Shown here piece by piece: positions 8,128 through 18,770 of a stretch of DNA of 64,000 nt. Below the pieces are notes generated by a model that was not told where the DNA came from, ran no database searches, and saw only the letters and a list, made by a program, of their open reading frames with translations. Within the stretch, counting starts at the first letter, position 1. Each line of letters begins with the position of its first letter. The position numbers and the translations under genes were made by a program. Source of the DNA: Mycolicibacterium thermoresistibile (GTDB taxonomy: Bacteria; Actinomycetota; Actinomycetes; Mycobacteriales; Mycobacteriaceae). The stretch spans positions 1,922,001 through 1,986,000 of the forward strand of contig NZ_LT906483.1 of assembly GCF_900187065.1 (NCBI RefSeq). The letters are read 5' to 3'.

Positions 8128-9648
8128 ATGTGGCGGGTGGGAAGGTTGATGGCGGCTGCACTCGCCGCACTGTTGCTTGTCGGCGTGTTCGTCCCGCCGG
8201 CGTCCGCCACACCCGGTGAGACCCCGGTCTCGAACACCGGGATCGCGCCGGTGTGGGGGGACTGCTCCCGGTTCATCCCCAACGCCGCCGCGCTCCCGAC
8301 CGCCCGCTGCGGCTACCTCCCGGTGCCGCTCAACTGGGCCGAACCGGACGGGCCGCAGGTGCAGCTGGCGGTGATCCGGGTGCCCGCCGACGGTCCGAAG
8401 GTCGGCGCGCTGTTCGTCAACCCCGGCGGCCCCGGCGGTTCGGCGGTCAACACGGTGGCCGGCATGGCCGCCGCGCTGGCCGGCACCGACGTCACCAGCC
8501 GGTTCGACCTGATCGGATTCGACCCCCGCGGTGTCGGCCACTCCCTGCCGGAGCTGCGGTGCCGCACCGACGCCGAATTCGACGCCTACCGCCGCGAACC
8601 CATGGCCGACTACAGCCCGGCCGGGGTGGCCCACATCGAAGAACTGCACCGCCGGTTCGCGCAATCCTGCCTGGACCGCAACGGCGCCGACTTCCTGGCC
8701 GGTCTCGGCACCGCCAACGCGGCGCGCGACATGGACGCGGTGCGTGCGGCGCTGGGCGAGGAGCAGATCAACTATCTGGGCTTCTCCTACGGCACCAGAC
8801 TCGGCGCCGCCTACGCCGAACAGTTCCCCGACCGGGTGCGGACCATGGTGCTCGACGGCGCGGTCGACCCCAGCCAGGACCCGCTGGCCGGCACCACCCG
8901 CCAGATGGCCGGATTCCAGGCCGCGTTCGACGAGTACGCCGCCGACTGCGCGCGGTCCCCGGACTGCCCGCTGGGCACCGATCCCGCCAAGTGGGTGGCC
9001 CGCTACCACGAACTGGTCGACCCGCTGGTGCACCGGCCGGCCCCGACGTCGGACCCGCGCGGACTGAGCTATCAGGACGCGATCACCGGCACCGTCCAGG
9101 CGCTGTACTCGCGCCAGTACTGGAAGTACCTGACCAGTGGGCTGCTCGGGCTGCGGCGCGGCACCGATCCGGTCGACCTGCTGCTGCTGGCCGACGAATA
9201 CCTGCGCCGGGACGTCAACGGGCACTACCAGAATCAGCAGGACGCCTTCACCGCGATCCGGTGTGTCGACGCGCCCTATCCGACCGATCCGGCGGTCTGG
9301 GCCGAGACCGACCGGCAGGTCCGGGCCGTGGCGCCGTTCCTGTCCTACGGCGAGTTCACCGGATTCGCGCCGCGCAACGTCTGCGCGATGTGGCCGGTGC
9401 CGCCCACGTCGACACCCGCGCCCGCGACCTCACCGGGACCGGGGAAGGTGGTCGTGGTGTCCACCACCCGCGATCCGGCCACCCCGCACGAGGCGGGGCT
9501 CGCGCTGGCCCGGCAGCTCGACGCCGCGCTGATCACCTTCGACGGCGCCCAGCACACCGTGGTGTTCAACGGGAACCCGTGCGTGGACACCGCGGTGCTG
9601 AACTTCCTGATCGACGGGGTGCCACCACCGAACGGACTGGCCTGCTGA
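8128..9648 (+). CDS. caeB: Secreted alpha/beta hydrolase CaeB
   Basis: A tandem paralogue of caeA, equivalent to Rv2223c, about 506 aa. It shares the blocks VNPGGPGGS, IGFDPRGV, GFSYGTR (Ser220), STTRDPATP (Asp449) and GAQHTVVF (His476), so the catalytic triad is complete. Unlike CaeA it has no lipobox: the hydrophobic leader ends in PPASA before TPGE, a signal peptidase I site, so the product should be released or wall-associated. ATG 8128 follows a -10-like GACGAT by 7 nt; ATG 8119 is an equally plausible start three residues longer. It lies about 80 nt after caeA and is probably able to be transcribed with it. Confidence 0.92.
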   Translation: MWRVGRLMAAALAALLLVGVFVPPASATPGETPVSNTGIAPVWGDCSRFIPNAAALPTARCGYLPVPLNWAEPDGPQVQLAVIRVPADGPKVGALFVNPGGPGGSAVNTVAGMAAALAGTDVTSRFDLIGFDPRGVGHSLPELRCRTDAEFDAYRREPMADYSPAGVAHIEELHRRFAQSCLDRNGADFLAGLGTANAARDMDAVRAALGEEQINYLGFSYGTRLGAAYAEQFPDRVRTMVLDGAVDPSQDPLAGTTRQMAGFQAAFDEYAADCARSPDCPLGTDPAKWVARYHELVDPLVHRPAPTSDPRGLSYQDAITGTVQALYSRQYWKYLTSGLLGLRRGTDPVDLLLLADEYLRRDVNGHYQNQQDAFTAIRCVDAPYPTDPAVWAETDRQVRAVAPFLSYGEFTGFAPRNVCAMWPVPPTSTPAPATSPGPGKVVVVSTTRDPATPHEAGLALARQLDAALITFDGAQHTVVFNGNPCVDTAVLNFLIDGVPPPNGLAC

Positions 9649-9682
9649 ACCCCTGCGTAACACAGAATTAACAGCGGCTGCC

Positions 9683-9688
9683 TACGCT
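9683..9688 (+). promoter_or_regulatory. -10 element of glnA2 (leaderless)
   Basis: TACGCT is 6 nt upstream of ATG 9695, and no ribosome binding site is visible between them. Confidence 0.4.
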
Positions 9689-9694
9689 CACGGG

Positions 9695-11035
9695 ATGGAC
9701 CGTCAGAAGGAATTCGTGCTGCGCTCGCTGGAGGAGCGGGACATCCGCTTCGTCCGGTTGTGGTTCACCGATGTGCTCGGGTTTCTGAAGTCGGTGGCGA
9801 TCGCGCCCGCCGAGCTCGAAGGCGCCTTCGAGGAGGGGATCGGCTTCGACGGTTCGGCCATCGAAGGGTTCGCCCGGGTGTCCGAGGCCGACATGGTGGC
9901 CCGTCCCGACCCGTCCACCTTCCAGGTGCTGCCGTGGACCGGTGACTCCGGAAAGCACTATTCGGCCCGCATGTTCTGCGACATCACCATGCCCGACGGG
10001 TCGCCGTCCTGGGCCGATCCGCGGCACGTGCTGCGCCGCCAGCTGGCCAAGGCCGGCGATCAGGGTTTCACCTGCTACGTGCATCCGGAGATCGAGTTCT
10101 TTCTGCTCAAACCCGGCCCGCACGACGGCAGCCCGCCGGTGCCCGCCGACACCAGCGGCTACTTCGATCAGTCCGTGCACGACACCGCGCCGAACTTCCG
10201 CCGGCACGCCATCGAGGCGCTCGAACAGATGGGCATCTCGGTGGAGTTCAGCCACCATGAGGGTGCGCCCGGCCAGCAGGAGATCGACCTGCGCTATGCC
10301 GACGCGCTGTCGATGGCCGACAACGTGATGACGTTCCGCTACGTCGTCAAGCAGGTGGCCATCTCCGACGGGGTGCGGGCGTCGTTCATGCCCAAACCGT
10401 TCGCCGAGCATCCGGGTTCGGCCATGCACACCCACATGAGCCTGTTCGAGGGCGACACCAACGCCTTCCACAGCCCCGACGACCCGCTGCAGCTGTCGGA
10501 CGTCGCCAAGTCGTTCATCGCCGGAATCCTTGAGCACGCCAACGAGATCAGCGCGGTCACCAACCAGTGGGTGAACTCCTACAAGCGGCTGGTGCACGGC
10601 GGTGAGGCCCCGACCGCGGCGTCCTGGGGTGCGGCCAACCGCTCGGCGCTGGTGCGGGTTCCGATGTACACGCCGCACAAGGCGTCGTCGCGGCGCGTCG
10701 AGGTGCGCAGCCCGGACTCGGCGTGCAACCCGTACCTGACGTTCGCGGTGCTGCTGGCCGCCGGTCTGCGCGGGGTGGAGAAGGGCTATGTGCTCGGACC
10801 GGAGGCCGAGGACAACGTGTGGACGCTGACCCCCGAGGAGCGCCGCGCGATGGGCTTCAAGGAACTGCCGTCCAGCCTGGGGCAGGCGCTGGCGGAGATG
10901 GAACGCTCCGAACTGGTCGCGGAGGCCTTGGGCGAGCATGTCTTCGACTTCTTCCTGCGCAACAAGCGGGCCGAGTGGGAGAACTACCGCAGCCACGTGA
11001 CGCCCTACGAACTGAAGAACTATCTGTCGCTGTAA
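9695..11035 (+). CDS. glnA2: Glutamine synthetase GlnA2 (type I, not adenylylated)
   Basis: A 446-aa glutamine synthetase matching Rv2222c. It has the N-terminal FDGSAIEGF loop, the metal-binding HPEIEFFLL strand, the HMSLFEGD ATP region and NRSALVRVPMY. Where GlnA1 carries its adenylylated tyrosine (DLYELPP), this protein reads NVWTLTPEE with no Tyr, so control by GlnE at that site is not expected. In M. tuberculosis GlnA2 is a minor isozyme. It is followed 29 nt later by glnE, the adenylyltransferase that acts on the other isozyme. Confidence 0.93.
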   Translation: MDRQKEFVLRSLEERDIRFVRLWFTDVLGFLKSVAIAPAELEGAFEEGIGFDGSAIEGFARVSEADMVARPDPSTFQVLPWTGDSGKHYSARMFCDITMPDGSPSWADPRHVLRRQLAKAGDQGFTCYVHPEIEFFLLKPGPHDGSPPVPADTSGYFDQSVHDTAPNFRRHAIEALEQMGISVEFSHHEGAPGQQEIDLRYADALSMADNVMTFRYVVKQVAISDGVRASFMPKPFAEHPGSAMHTHMSLFEGDTNAFHSPDDPLQLSDVAKSFIAGILEHANEISAVTNQWVNSYKRLVHGGEAPTAASWGAANRSALVRVPMYTPHKASSRRVEVRSPDSACNPYLTFAVLLAAGLRGVEKGYVLGPEAEDNVWTLTPEERRAMGFKELPSSLGQALAEMERSELVAEALGEHVFDFFLRNKRAEWENYRSHVTPYELKNYLSL

Positions 11036-11052
11036 CTCGCGGTGACCTGCGA

Positions 11053-11058
11053 TAGCGT
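11053..11058 (+). promoter_or_regulatory. -10 element of glnE (leaderless)
   Basis: TAGCGT lies 6 nt before the GTG at 11065, so glnE probably has its own leaderless transcript in addition to any read-through from glnA2. Confidence 0.4.
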
Positions 11059-11064
11059 CGAGTC

Positions 11065-14000
11065 GTGACCGGACCCGTGACCGACCGACCGACCCTGCCG
11101 GGCCCCGGCCGACTCGGCCTGGTCCGGCGGGACGCCCGCGATCACCTCGACGCCCTCGGTTGGAACACCGACGACCACGTCGACCTGCTCTGGTCGTTGT
11201 CCCGGGCGCCGGACGCCGACCTCGCACTGCACACCATGGTGCGGCTCGCCGAAGCGGTCGGCGACGACTGGCCCCGGCTGCATCAGACGCTGCTGCGCGA
11301 CCGCAGCCTGCGCGGCCGGCTGTTCTCCGTGCTCGGCTCGTCGGCGGCGCTGGGGGACCACATGGTGGCCCACCCCGACGCCTGGCAGATGCTGGCCGGC
11401 GATGTGCGGCTGCCCACCTTCGACGAGCTGCGCACCACGTTCGTCGACGCCGCCCGCGACACCGACGACCCCCGCGCCACCAGCGCGCTGGTGCCCCGGC
11501 TGCGGCGGCTGTACCGGGACCAGATTCTGCTGCTGGCGGCGCTGGATCTGGCGTCGGTGGTCGAGGACGAACCGTGGATGCCGGTCACCGAGGTCGGCGC
11601 CCAGCTGTCCGACATGGCCGATGCGGCCCTGGCGGCCGCGCTGACCGTCGCCACCCGGGCGGTGTGCGGGGACGAACCGCCGCCGCGGCTGGCCGTCATC
11701 GCGATGGGCAAGTGCGGGGCCCGCGAACTCAACTACGTCAGCGACGTGGACGTGATCTTCGTCGCCGACGACGCCGAACCCGACCAGCTCACGGTCGCCA
11801 CCCGGATCGCCGGGCAGCTCATGCGATTCGCCGCCGACGCGTTCTTCGAGGTCGACGCGGCGCTGCGGCCGGAAGGCAAACGCGGGCAGCTGGTCCGGAC
11901 GCTGGACTCACACGTCGCCTACTACCGTCGGTGGGCCAAGACCTGGGAGTTCCAGGCGCTGATGAAGGCCCGGCCGGCGGCCGGCGACCCGGAGCTGGGG
12001 CAGCGCTACATCGACGCGGTGATGCCGATGGTGTGGACCGCCAGCGAGCGGGAGGACTTCGTCGCCGAGGTGCAGGCGATGCGCCGCCGCGTCGAGTCGC
12101 TGGTACCCGCCGACCGCCGGGAACGTGAACTCAAGCTCGGCACCGGCGGGCTGCGTGACGTCGAATTCGCCGTCCAGCTCCTGCAATTGGTGCACGGCCG
12201 CACCGACGAATCGCTGCGGGTGGCATCGACCGTCGACGCGCTCACCGCGCTCGGCGCGGGCGGCTACATCGGCCGCGACGACGCCGCCAACATGCGGGCG
12301 TCCTACGAGTTTCTGCGGCTGCTCGAACACCGGCTGCAGCTGCAACGGCTCAAACGCACCCACCTGCTGCCCGAACCCGACGACGACGAGGCGCTGCGCT
12401 GGCTGGCCCGCGCCGCCCACATCCGGCCGGACGGCCGGCACGACGCCCTGGGCGTGCTGCGCGAGGAACTCAAACGCCAGAGCCGGCGGGTGTCGCGGCT
12501 GCACGCCAAGCTGTTCTACCAACCGCTGCTGGAATCGGTAGGGCAGCCCGTACAGGGCATCACCGCCAGCATGCCGACCGAATCCGCCGAGCGGCTGCTG
12601 GCCGCACTCGGCTACGACGGCCCGCAGAACGCGTTGACCCATCTGGCGGCGCTGACCGGGCAGAGCGGGCGCCGCGGCCGGGTGCAGCGGGTGCTGCTGC
12701 CGACCCTGCTGGAGTGGTTGGCCGACACACCCGACCCCGACGGTGGGCTGCTGGCCTACCGGCGGATCAGCGAGGCGTTGGCCGATCAGCGCTGGTATCT
12801 GGCGACACTGCGGGACGAGGGCGCGGTCGCCAAACGGCTGATGCGGGTGCTGGGCACCTCGGCCTACGTGCCCGACCTGCTGATGCGGGCGCCCGATGTC
12901 ATCCAGTCCTACGCCGACGGGCCGGACGGGCCCAAGCTGCTGGAGACCGATCCCGAATCGGTGGCCCGCGCGCTGATCGCCTCGGCCGCACGGTATCCCG
13001 ACCCGGTCCGCGCGATCGCCGCGGCCCGCACCCTGCGGCGCCGCGAACTGGCCCGCGTCGCCTCGGCCGATCTGCTGGGCATGCTCGACGTGGTCGAGGT
13101 GTGCCGGGCGCTGACCTCGGTGTGGGTGGCGGTGCTGCAGGCCGCGCTGGACGCGGTGATCCGCGCCAACAGCCGCGACGGGCAGGCTCCCGCCCGGATC
13201 GCGGTGATCGGCATGGGCCGGCTCGGCGGCGGAGAGTTGGGTTACGGCTCGGACGCCGATGTCATGTTCGTCTGCGAACCCGTGGAGGGCGCGGACACCG
13301 GCCCGAACGGCGACGAGTCCGGTGTGGTGCGCTGGGCCACCGGGATCGCCGAGCAGGTCACCGCGCTGCTGGGCACCCCCAGTGTCGACCCGCCGCTGGA
13401 ACTCGACACCACACTGCGACCGGAGGGACGCAACGGTCCGCTGGTGCGCACCCTGGCGTCATATGCGGCCTACTACAAGCAGTGGGCCCAGCCGTGGGAG
13501 GTGCAGGCACTGCTGCGCGCCCACGCGGTGGCCGGTGATCCCGATCTGGGACAACGGTTTCTGCGCATGATCGACGATGTCCGCTATCCGCCGGGTGGCG
13601 TCGCGCCGGAGGCGGTGCGCGAGATCAAACGGATCAAGGCCCGGGTGGACGCCGAGCGGCTGCCGCGCGGCGCCGACCCCAACACCCACACCAAACTCGG
13701 CCGCGGCGGACTCGCCGACATCGAGTGGACGGTGCAGCTGCTGCAGCTCAAACACGCCCACGAGGTGCCCGCGCTGCACAACACCTCGACCCTGCAGACG
13801 CTGGACGCCATCGGTGCGGCGGAACTGTTGCCGCAGAGCGATGTCGAACTGTTGCGGGAGGCCTGGTTGCTGGCGACCCGGGCCCGCAACGCGCTGGTGC
13901 TGGTGCGCGGCAAGCCGACCGATCAGCTGCCCGGCCCCGGCAAGCTGCTCAACGCGGTGGCGGTCGCGGCCGGCTGGACCGCCGACGCCGCGGCGTCGCC

Positions 14001-14094
14001 GACCTCGGGCAGCGACGACGGCGGCGAGTTCCTGAACCACTATCTGCGCGTCACGAGACGGGCGAAAGCCGTGGTACGCAAGGTGTTCGGATGA
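11065..14094 (+). CDS. glnE: Bifunctional glutamine synthetase adenylyltransferase/deadenylylase
   Basis: A 1009-aa protein equivalent to Rv2221c, which attaches AMP to, or removes it from, the regulatory tyrosine of GlnA1. Both nucleotidyltransferase domains are intact: the first has [21 protein letters not shown] near residue 213, the second [21 protein letters not shown] near 715, each with the metal-binding DxD pair. Each domain is followed by a [10 protein letters not shown] or [10 protein letters not shown] block. The start is GTG. No glnB/glnK (PII) gene lies in the window. It ends 7 nt before the LLM-class gene. Confidence 0.95.
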   Translation: MTGPVTDRPTLPGPGRLGLVRRDARDHLDALGWNTDDHVDLLWSLSRAPDADLALHTMVRLAEAVGDDWPRLHQTLLRDRSLRGRLFSVLGSSAALGDHMVAHPDAWQMLAGDVRLPTFDELRTTFVDAARDTDDPRATSALVPRLRRLYRDQILLLAALDLASVVEDEPWMPVTEVGAQLSDMADAALAAALTVATRAVCGDEPPPRLAVIAMGKCGARELNYVSDVDVIFVADDAEPDQLTVATRIAGQLMRFAADAFFEVDAALRPEGKRGQLVRTLDSHVAYYRRWAKTWEFQALMKARPAAGDPELGQRYIDAVMPMVWTASEREDFVAEVQAMRRRVESLVPADRRERELKLGTGGLRDVEFAVQLLQLVHGRTDESLRVASTVDALTALGAGGYIGRDDAANMRASYEFLRLLEHRLQLQRLKRTHLLPEPDDDEALRWLARAAHIRPDGRHDALGVLREELKRQSRRVSRLHAKLFYQPLLESVGQPVQGITASMPTESAERLLAALGYDGPQNALTHLAALTGQSGRRGRVQRVLLPTLLEWLADTPDPDGGLLAYRRISEALADQRWYLATLRDEGAVAKRLMRVLGTSAYVPDLLMRAPDVIQSYADGPDGPKLLETDPESVARALIASAARYPDPVRAIAAARTLRRRELARVASADLLGMLDVVEVCRALTSVWVAVLQAALDAVIRANSRDGQAPARIAVIGMGRLGGGELGYGSDADVMFVCEPVEGADTGPNGDESGVVRWATGIAEQVTALLGTPSVDPPLELDTTLRPEGRNGPLVRTLASYAAYYKQWAQPWEVQALLRAHAVAGDPDLGQRFLRMIDDVRYPPGGVAPEAVREIKRIKARVDAERLPRGADPNTHTKLGRGGLADIEWTVQLLQLKHAHEVPALHNTSTLQTLDAIGAAELLPQSDVELLREAWLLATRARNALVLVRGKPTDQLPGPGKLLNAVAVAAGWTADAAASPTSGSDDGGEFLNHYLRVTRRAKAVVRKVFG

Positions 14095-14101
14095 GGATCA
14101 G

Positions 14102-14962
14102 GTGAAGTTCTACATCAGCCCGGCCTTCCTGAGAACCGGTGAGATCGTCGAGATCGCCAAGGCCGCCGAGGATCTCGGCTACGACGGGATCGCGATCCCC
14201 GACCATGTGGTGAACCTGGAGTCACTGGACACCCCGTACCCGTACACCCGCGACGGGCGGCGGCGCTGGGAACCCTTCACCGACTGGCCCGACCCGTGGG
14301 TGCTCATCGGGGCGCTGGCGCAGGCCACCAGCAGACTGCGGTTCGTCACCACGGTGTACATCCCCGCCATGCGGGATCCCTACTCGGCGGCTAAAGCCAT
14401 TGGCACCGCGGCATTCCTGGCCGGGGGGCGGGTCGAACTCGGCGTCGGGGTGGGGTGGTGCGCCGAGGAGTTCGCGTTGATGGGGCAGCGGTTCGACCGG
14501 CGCGGCAGACGCACCGACGAGATGCTGCGGCTGTTCCGCGCACTCTGGCAGCCCGGCTGGACAGAGTTCCACGGCGAGTTCTACACCACCCCGCGGCTGG
14601 AGATGGAGCCGACACCGCCGCACATCCCGATCTATGTCGGTGGGCTGTCGGAGAACGCGCTGCGCCGCGCGGCCCGCCACGACGGCTGGATCGGCGATCT
14701 GATCAGCACCGACCGGGCCATCGGGATCGCCCGCCGGCTACATCAGCTGCGACGTGAAAACGGTCTGCCCGCCGACGATTTCACCATCCTGACACCGTTG
14801 ACCGACGCTCTGGTCCGGGCCGACTACGACCGGGCGGCCGCCGCCGGGATCACCCACATCCTCACCCAGCCGTGGATGTTCTACACCGGCCCGCAGGCGA
14901 CCCTGGCCGAGAAGATCGACGGGATGAAGCGTTACCGCAAGGACCTCGCGCTCGACGGCTAG
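14102..14962 (+). CDS. LLM class F420-dependent oxidoreductase
   Basis: A 286-aa luciferase-like TIM-barrel protein of the kind that uses coenzyme F420 in mycobacteria. Visible family features are the opening strand, YDGIAIPDHVV, VLIGALAQATSRLRFVTTVYI, GRVELGVGVGWCAEEF and the C-terminal HIPIYVGGLSENALRRAAR. The start is GTG, 7 nt after glnE, so co-transcription is likely. Substrate unknown. The 3' end overlaps the convergent acyl-CoA dehydrogenase gene by 4 nt. Confidence 0.82.
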   Translation: MKFYISPAFLRTGEIVEIAKAAEDLGYDGIAIPDHVVNLESLDTPYPYTRDGRRRWEPFTDWPDPWVLIGALAQATSRLRFVTTVYIPAMRDPYSAAKAIGTAAFLAGGRVELGVGVGWCAEEFALMGQRFDRRGRRTDEMLRLFRALWQPGWTEFHGEFYTTPRLEMEPTPPHIPIYVGGLSENALRRAARHDGWIGDLISTDRAIGIARRLHQLRRENGLPADDFTILTPLTDALVRADYDRAAAAGITHILTQPWMFYTGPQATLAEKIDGMKRYRKDLALDG

Positions 14963-16110
14963 AGCGACCGGGCGATGATCTGTTTCATCACCTCGTTGGC
15001 CCCGGCATAGATCCGCTGCACCCGGGCGTCCTCGTACATCCGCGCGATCAGATACTCCCGCATGTAGCCGTAGCCGCCGTGCAACTGCACGCACCGGTCG
15101 ACCACCTCGCACTGCCGGTCGGTCAGCCAGTATTTGGCCATCGCGGCGTCGGTGCCGTCGAGTTCGCCGCGTAGATGCGCCTCCACACACTGATCGAAGA
15201 AGGCCCGGCAGGTGCGCGCGATGGTGGCGCATTCGGCGAGTTCGAAGGCGGTGTTCTGGAAGTCGAAAATGCTCTGGCCGAACGCCTCCCGGGACTTGGT
15301 GTAAGCCACCGTGTCGTCCACCGCGCGCTCCATGCCGCCCATCGCCTGGGCGGCGACCGCCAGCCGTTCCTGGGCGAGCTGATCGATCATCTGGCCGAAA
15401 CCCTTGCCCTCCTCGGCGCCGAGCAGGTTGGCGACCGGCACCCGCACATCGGTGAAGGACAGTTCGGCGGTGTCGGCGCCGTGCTGGCCGACCTTGTCCA
15501 GTACCCGGGTGACCTGATATCCGTCGCAGTCGCGCAGATCCACGATCAGCAGCGAGATCCCGCGGGCACCGGCCTTCGGATCGGTCTTGACCGCCAGCAG
15601 GATCATGTCGGCCGACCCGCCGTTGGTGATGAACGTCTTCGAGCCGTTGACGATGTACTCGTCGCCGTCGCGGACCGCGGTGGTGCGGATCGCCTTGAGG
15701 TCCGACCCGGCGCCGGGTTCGGTCATCCCGATGGCGCTCAGCACCTCGCCGGTCGCCATCGGCGGAAGCCATTGCCGCTTCTGCTCTTCCGAGCCGTACT
15801 TGACGATGTAGTGCGGCACGATGCCGCTGTGCACCGCGATGCCCAGCGACAGGTCACCGGAGTAGCCCTGGGCGTCGAACACCGCCACGTCGTGCGCGAA
15901 GGTGCCGCCCCCGCCGCCGTACTCCTCGGGAACCGAGCACAGCAGCAGGCCCAGCTTGCCGGCCTCGAGCCACACCTGCCGGTCGATGTGGCGCTGGGCG
16001 TCCCAGGTGTCGACGTGGGCCACCACCTCGCGCTCGAAGAACTCGCGGGCGAGGTCGTAGAGCGCTCTGACCTCGTCATCGAACCACGGGGACATCCGCT
16101 TGGTGATCAT
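14959..16110 (-). CDS. Acyl-CoA dehydrogenase (FadE family)
   Basis: A 383-aa FAD enzyme expected to introduce the alpha-beta double bond into an acyl-CoA. Motifs include the FAD-binding block IGMTEPGAGSDLKAIRTTA, INGS-type sheet IVNGSKTFITNGGSADMILL, and the C-terminal LHGGYGYMREYLIARMYEDARVQRIYAGANEVMKQIIARSL. The catalytic base is expected in the ARVQRIYAGANE segment, where no Glu precedes the GANE, so Glu of GANE is the likely base as in long-chain types. M. tuberculosis has dozens of FadE paralogues and no equivalent at this position, so a gene number cannot be assigned. Confidence 0.88.
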   Translation of the reverse strand: MITKRMSPWFDDEVRALYDLAREFFEREVVAHVDTWDAQRHIDRQVWLEAGKLGLLLCSVPEEYGGGGGTFAHDVAVFDAQGYSGDLSLGIAVHSGIVPHYIVKYGSEEQKRQWLPPMATGEVLSAIGMTEPGAGSDLKAIRTTAVRDGDEYIVNGSKTFITNGGSADMILLAVKTDPKAGARGISLLIVDLRDCDGYQVTRVLDKVGQHGADTAELSFTDVRVPVANLLGAEEGKGFGQMIDQLAQERLAVAAQAMGGMERAVDDTVAYTKSREAFGQSIFDFQNTAFELAECATIARTCRAFFDQCVEAHLRGELDGTDAAMAKYWLTDRQCEVVDRCVQLHGGYGYMREYLIARMYEDARVQRIYAGANEVMKQIIARSL

Positions 16111-16201
16111 GGCGCTCAGTATCGCCCGCGGCCCGGTGGGCGTGGAAGTCGGGATCCGCCCACCGGAACGTCGCCGGCCGGCCTGATCAGGCCCGGTCTG
16201 G

Positions 16202-16636
16202 TCAGGCCGTGGCGGGGGCGCGCCGTCGCATCATCGCGTCCAGTGCCCACGCGCCCGGCCCGGTCGCCGCCAACAGCAGGAACCCGAAGCAGTACAGCAG
16301 TGCGGGCTCGCCACCGTTGACCACCGGCCAGAAACTGGTGGGTTCGCCCTCCAGCGGTGGCCAGTGCATCCAGAAATAGGCGACGGCCATCTGCCCGGAG
16401 CCGATGATGGCCGAGATCCGGGTGAACAGCCCGACCGTCACGAGCAGGCCGACGATCAGTTCGATCAATCCGGCCCACCAGACCGGCCAGGTGCCGACCG
16501 GCACGGATTCCCCGTGCGGCCAGCCGAACAGCTTCATCGCCCCGTGCAGGGCGAACAGCAGCCCGATGATGATCCGGAACAGGGCCAGCGCGGGAGTGGA
16601 CAAGCGCGCCAACCGGGCGTCGACTGTGGTCGTCAT
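16202..16636 (-). CDS. DoxX family membrane protein
   Basis: A 144-aa integral membrane protein with about four hydrophobic helices. The family features are LFRIIIGLLFALHGAMKLFGWP at the first helix and GLIELIVGLLVTVGLFTRISAI in the second. I start it at ATG 16636 (MTTTVDARL), because the in-frame extension upstream is built from intergenic repeat sequence. DoxX proteins in mycobacteria have been linked to a membrane oxidoreductase complex with SodA and SseA. Neither partner is here, so the role is open. Confidence 0.8.
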   Translation of the reverse strand: MTTTVDARLARLSTPALALFRIIIGLLFALHGAMKLFGWPHGESVPVGTWPVWWAGLIELIVGLLVTVGLFTRISAIIGSGQMAVAYFWMHWPPLEGEPTSFWPVVNGGEPALLYCFGFLLLAATGPGAWALDAMMRRRAPATA

Positions 16637-16685
16637 GAGCAGACGATAAAGCCAGATCGGCCGGGCCGCGCGGCGAATCGCCGCC

Positions 16686-16754
16686 CCGGTTCGATCGATC
16701 CGGTCCGATCGATCCGGTCCGATCAACCCCGGTCCGATCAGCCCGGTCCGATCA
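16686..16754. repeat. 14-bp tandem repeat anchored at the dtd stop codon
   Basis: Five copies of a 14-15 bp unit with consensus CCGGTCCGATCGAT run from 16686 to 16754. The rightmost copy contains the dtd stop codon (TGA on the minus strand, 16752-16754), so the units look like outward copies of the dtd 3' end. The copies diverge with distance from the gene. Confidence 0.85.
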
Positions 16755-17198
16755 CGATTCCAGCATCAGGGTGACCGGGCCGTCGTTGACCAGCGCGACC
16801 GCCATGTGCGCACCGAACACCCCGGTCTCCACGTGGGCGCCGAGCGAGCGCAGCGCGTCGGCGAACGCGGCGACCAGCGGTTCGGCGACCGATCTCGGGG
16901 CGGCCGCGTTCCACGACGGGCGCCGGCCCTTCACGGTGTTGGCGTACAGGGTGAACTGGCTGACCACCAGGATCGGGGCGCCGACGTCGGAGGCCGACTT
17001 CTCGTCGTCGAGAATGCGCAGCCGCCACAGTTTCTCGGCCAGCCGTTCGGCGGTGGCCGCATCGTCGTCGTGGGTGACCCCGACCAGCGCCAGCAACCCC
17101 TGACCGGCCGGCCCCTGACCGTCGGGATCGATCGCGCCGACCACCTCACCGTCCACCGTCACACTCGCCGAGGACACCCGCTGCACCAGAACTCGCAC
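16752..17198 (-). CDS. dtd: D-aminoacyl-tRNA deacylase
   Basis: A 148-aa DTD, which hydrolyses D-aminoacyl-tRNAs (and glycyl-tRNA-Ala) for translation quality control. Both family signatures are present: SQFTLYA with KGRRPSW after it, and a C-terminal NDGPVTLML, the cross-subunit Gly-Pro motif that rejects L-amino acids. The start is GTG at 17198, with a -10-like CAGAAT (17210-17205) 6 nt upstream. The H37Rv homologue (Rv1897c) lies elsewhere, so gene order here is specific to this lineage. Confidence 0.95.
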   Translation of the reverse strand: MRVLVQRVSSASVTVDGEVVGAIDPDGQGPAGQGLLALVGVTHDDDAATAERLAEKLWRLRILDDEKSASDVGAPILVVSQFTLYANTVKGRRPSWNAAAPRSVAEPLVAAFADALRSLGAHVETGVFGAHMAVALVNDGPVTLMLES

Positions 17199-17281
17199 GG
17201 GCTCATTCTGGGCAGTCGGGTGTCCGCGGTCGGTATCGGGGGTCGTCGGTAGCGGGGTCTACGACGGCGCAGTCGACATGC

Positions 17282-18718
17282 TCAGCAGTCGAAGTACAGG
17301 GCCACCTCGTAGGGATGCGGGCGGATCTGCACCGGCAGGATCTCGTTCTCCCGCTTGTAGGCGATCCAGGTCTCGATCAGATCCTCGGTGAACACCCCGC
17401 CCTCGGTGAGGTAGTCGTGATCGGCCTCGAGGTTGTCGATCACCGCCGACAGCGACGTCGGGGCCTGCGGGATGTTGGCGGCCTCGTCCGGCGGCAGTTC
17501 GTAGAGGTCCTTGTCGATCGGGGCCGCCGGCTCCATCTTCTTCTTGATGCCGTCGATCCCGGCCATCAGCATCGCCGCGAACGCCAGGTAGGGGTTGCCC
17601 GACGAGTCCGGGCAGCGGAACTCCAGGCGCTTGGCCTTGGGATTGTTGCCGGTGATCGGGATGCGCACACAGGCGCTGCGGTTGCGCTGGCTGTACACGA
17701 GGTTGATCGGCGCCTCGTACCCGGGCACCAGCCGCTTGTAGGAGTTCACCGTCGGGTTGGTGAACGCCAGCAGCGACGGCGCGTGGTGCAGGATGCCGCC
17801 GATGTAGTGGCGTGCGATGTCCGACAGCCCCGCATAGCCGGACTCGTCGTGGAACAGCGGTTTGCCGTCCTTCCACAACGACTGGTGCACGTGCATACCT
17901 GAGCCGTTGTCACCGAATAGCGGCTTGGGCATGAAGGTGACGGTCTTGCCGGCCTGCCAGGCGGTGTTCTTGACGATGTACTTGAACAACAACACGTCGT
18001 CCGCCGCGTGCAGCATGGTGTTGAACTTGTAGTTGATCTCGGCCTGACCGCCGGTGCCCACCTCGTGGTGGCCCCGCTCGAGCTCGAAGCCGGCGTTGAT
18101 CAGGTTGGTGCACATCTGGTCCCGCAGATCCACGTAGTGGTCATACGGCGCGACCGGGAAGTAGCCGCCCTTCGGGCGGACCTTGTAGCCGCGGTTCGGG
18201 CGGCCGTCCGCCTCGGCGGGCTCACCGCTGTTCCACCAGCCGGCCTCCGAGTCCACCTCGTAGAACGTGCCGTTCATCCGGGAGTCGAACGACACCGAGT
18301 CGAAGATGTAGAACTCCGCCTCGGCGCCGAAGTAGGCGGTGTCGGCGATCCCTGTGCTGATCAGGTAGTTCTCCGCCTTACGGGCGACGTTCCGCGGGTC
18401 GCGGGAATAGGCCTCCCGGGTGAACGGGTCGTGCACGAAGAAGTTCATGTTGAGCGTCTTCGCGGCCCGGAACGGGTCGATACCCGCGGTGTTGGGGTCC
18501 GGAAGCAGCATCATGTCGGACTCGTGGATCGACTGGAATCCCCGCACCGATGAGCCGTCGAACGCCAGTCCGTCCTCGAACACGTCAGCGGTGAACGCGG
18601 AGGCCGGAACGGTGAAGTGCTGGACGACGCCCGGCAGATCGCAGAACCGGATGTCGACGTACTCGACATTTTCGTCCTTGATCAGCTTGAGAATGTCGTC
18701 CGCGGTCTTTTCTGCCAC
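17282..18718 (-). CDS. glnA1: Glutamine synthetase GlnA1 (type I, adenylylation-regulated)
   Basis: A 478-aa main glutamine synthetase, the Rv2220 counterpart, making glutamine from glutamate, ammonia and ATP as a dodecamer. [33 protein letters not shown] and [10 protein letters not shown] are the active-site blocks. The GlnE target tyrosine is Tyr406 in DLYELPP, the same number as in M. tuberculosis. The start is GTG 18718 with AAAGGAG upstream. A four-half-site GlnR-type operator lies about 55-90 nt upstream, which predicts nitrogen-controlled transcription on top of adenylylation. Confidence 0.97.
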   Translation of the reverse strand: MAEKTADDILKLIKDENVEYVDIRFCDLPGVVQHFTVPASAFTADVFEDGLAFDGSSVRGFQSIHESDMMLLPDPNTAGIDPFRAAKTLNMNFFVHDPFTREAYSRDPRNVARKAENYLISTGIADTAYFGAEAEFYIFDSVSFDSRMNGTFYEVDSEAGWWNSGEPAEADGRPNRGYKVRPKGGYFPVAPYDHYVDLRDQMCTNLINAGFELERGHHEVGTGGQAEINYKFNTMLHAADDVLLFKYIVKNTAWQAGKTVTFMPKPLFGDNGSGMHVHQSLWKDGKPLFHDESGYAGLSDIARHYIGGILHHAPSLLAFTNPTVNSYKRLVPGYEAPINLVYSQRNRSACVRIPITGNNPKAKRLEFRCPDSSGNPYLAFAAMLMAGIDGIKKKMEPAAPIDKDLYELPPDEAANIPQAPTSLSAVIDNLEADHDYLTEGGVFTEDLIETWIAYKRENEILPVQIRPHPYEVALYFDC

Positions 18719-18770
18719 TGTGGAACGTCTCCTTTACTGGTAACCCGCGGGTTGACGCTAAGGATGTGAT

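Noticed and set aside
5102..8212. Minus-strand open frame of 1036 codons
   Set aside because: It lies antisense to the WS/DGAT and caeA genes, has His/Arg/Gly-rich composition without domains, and is the expected mirror of GC-rich codon use.
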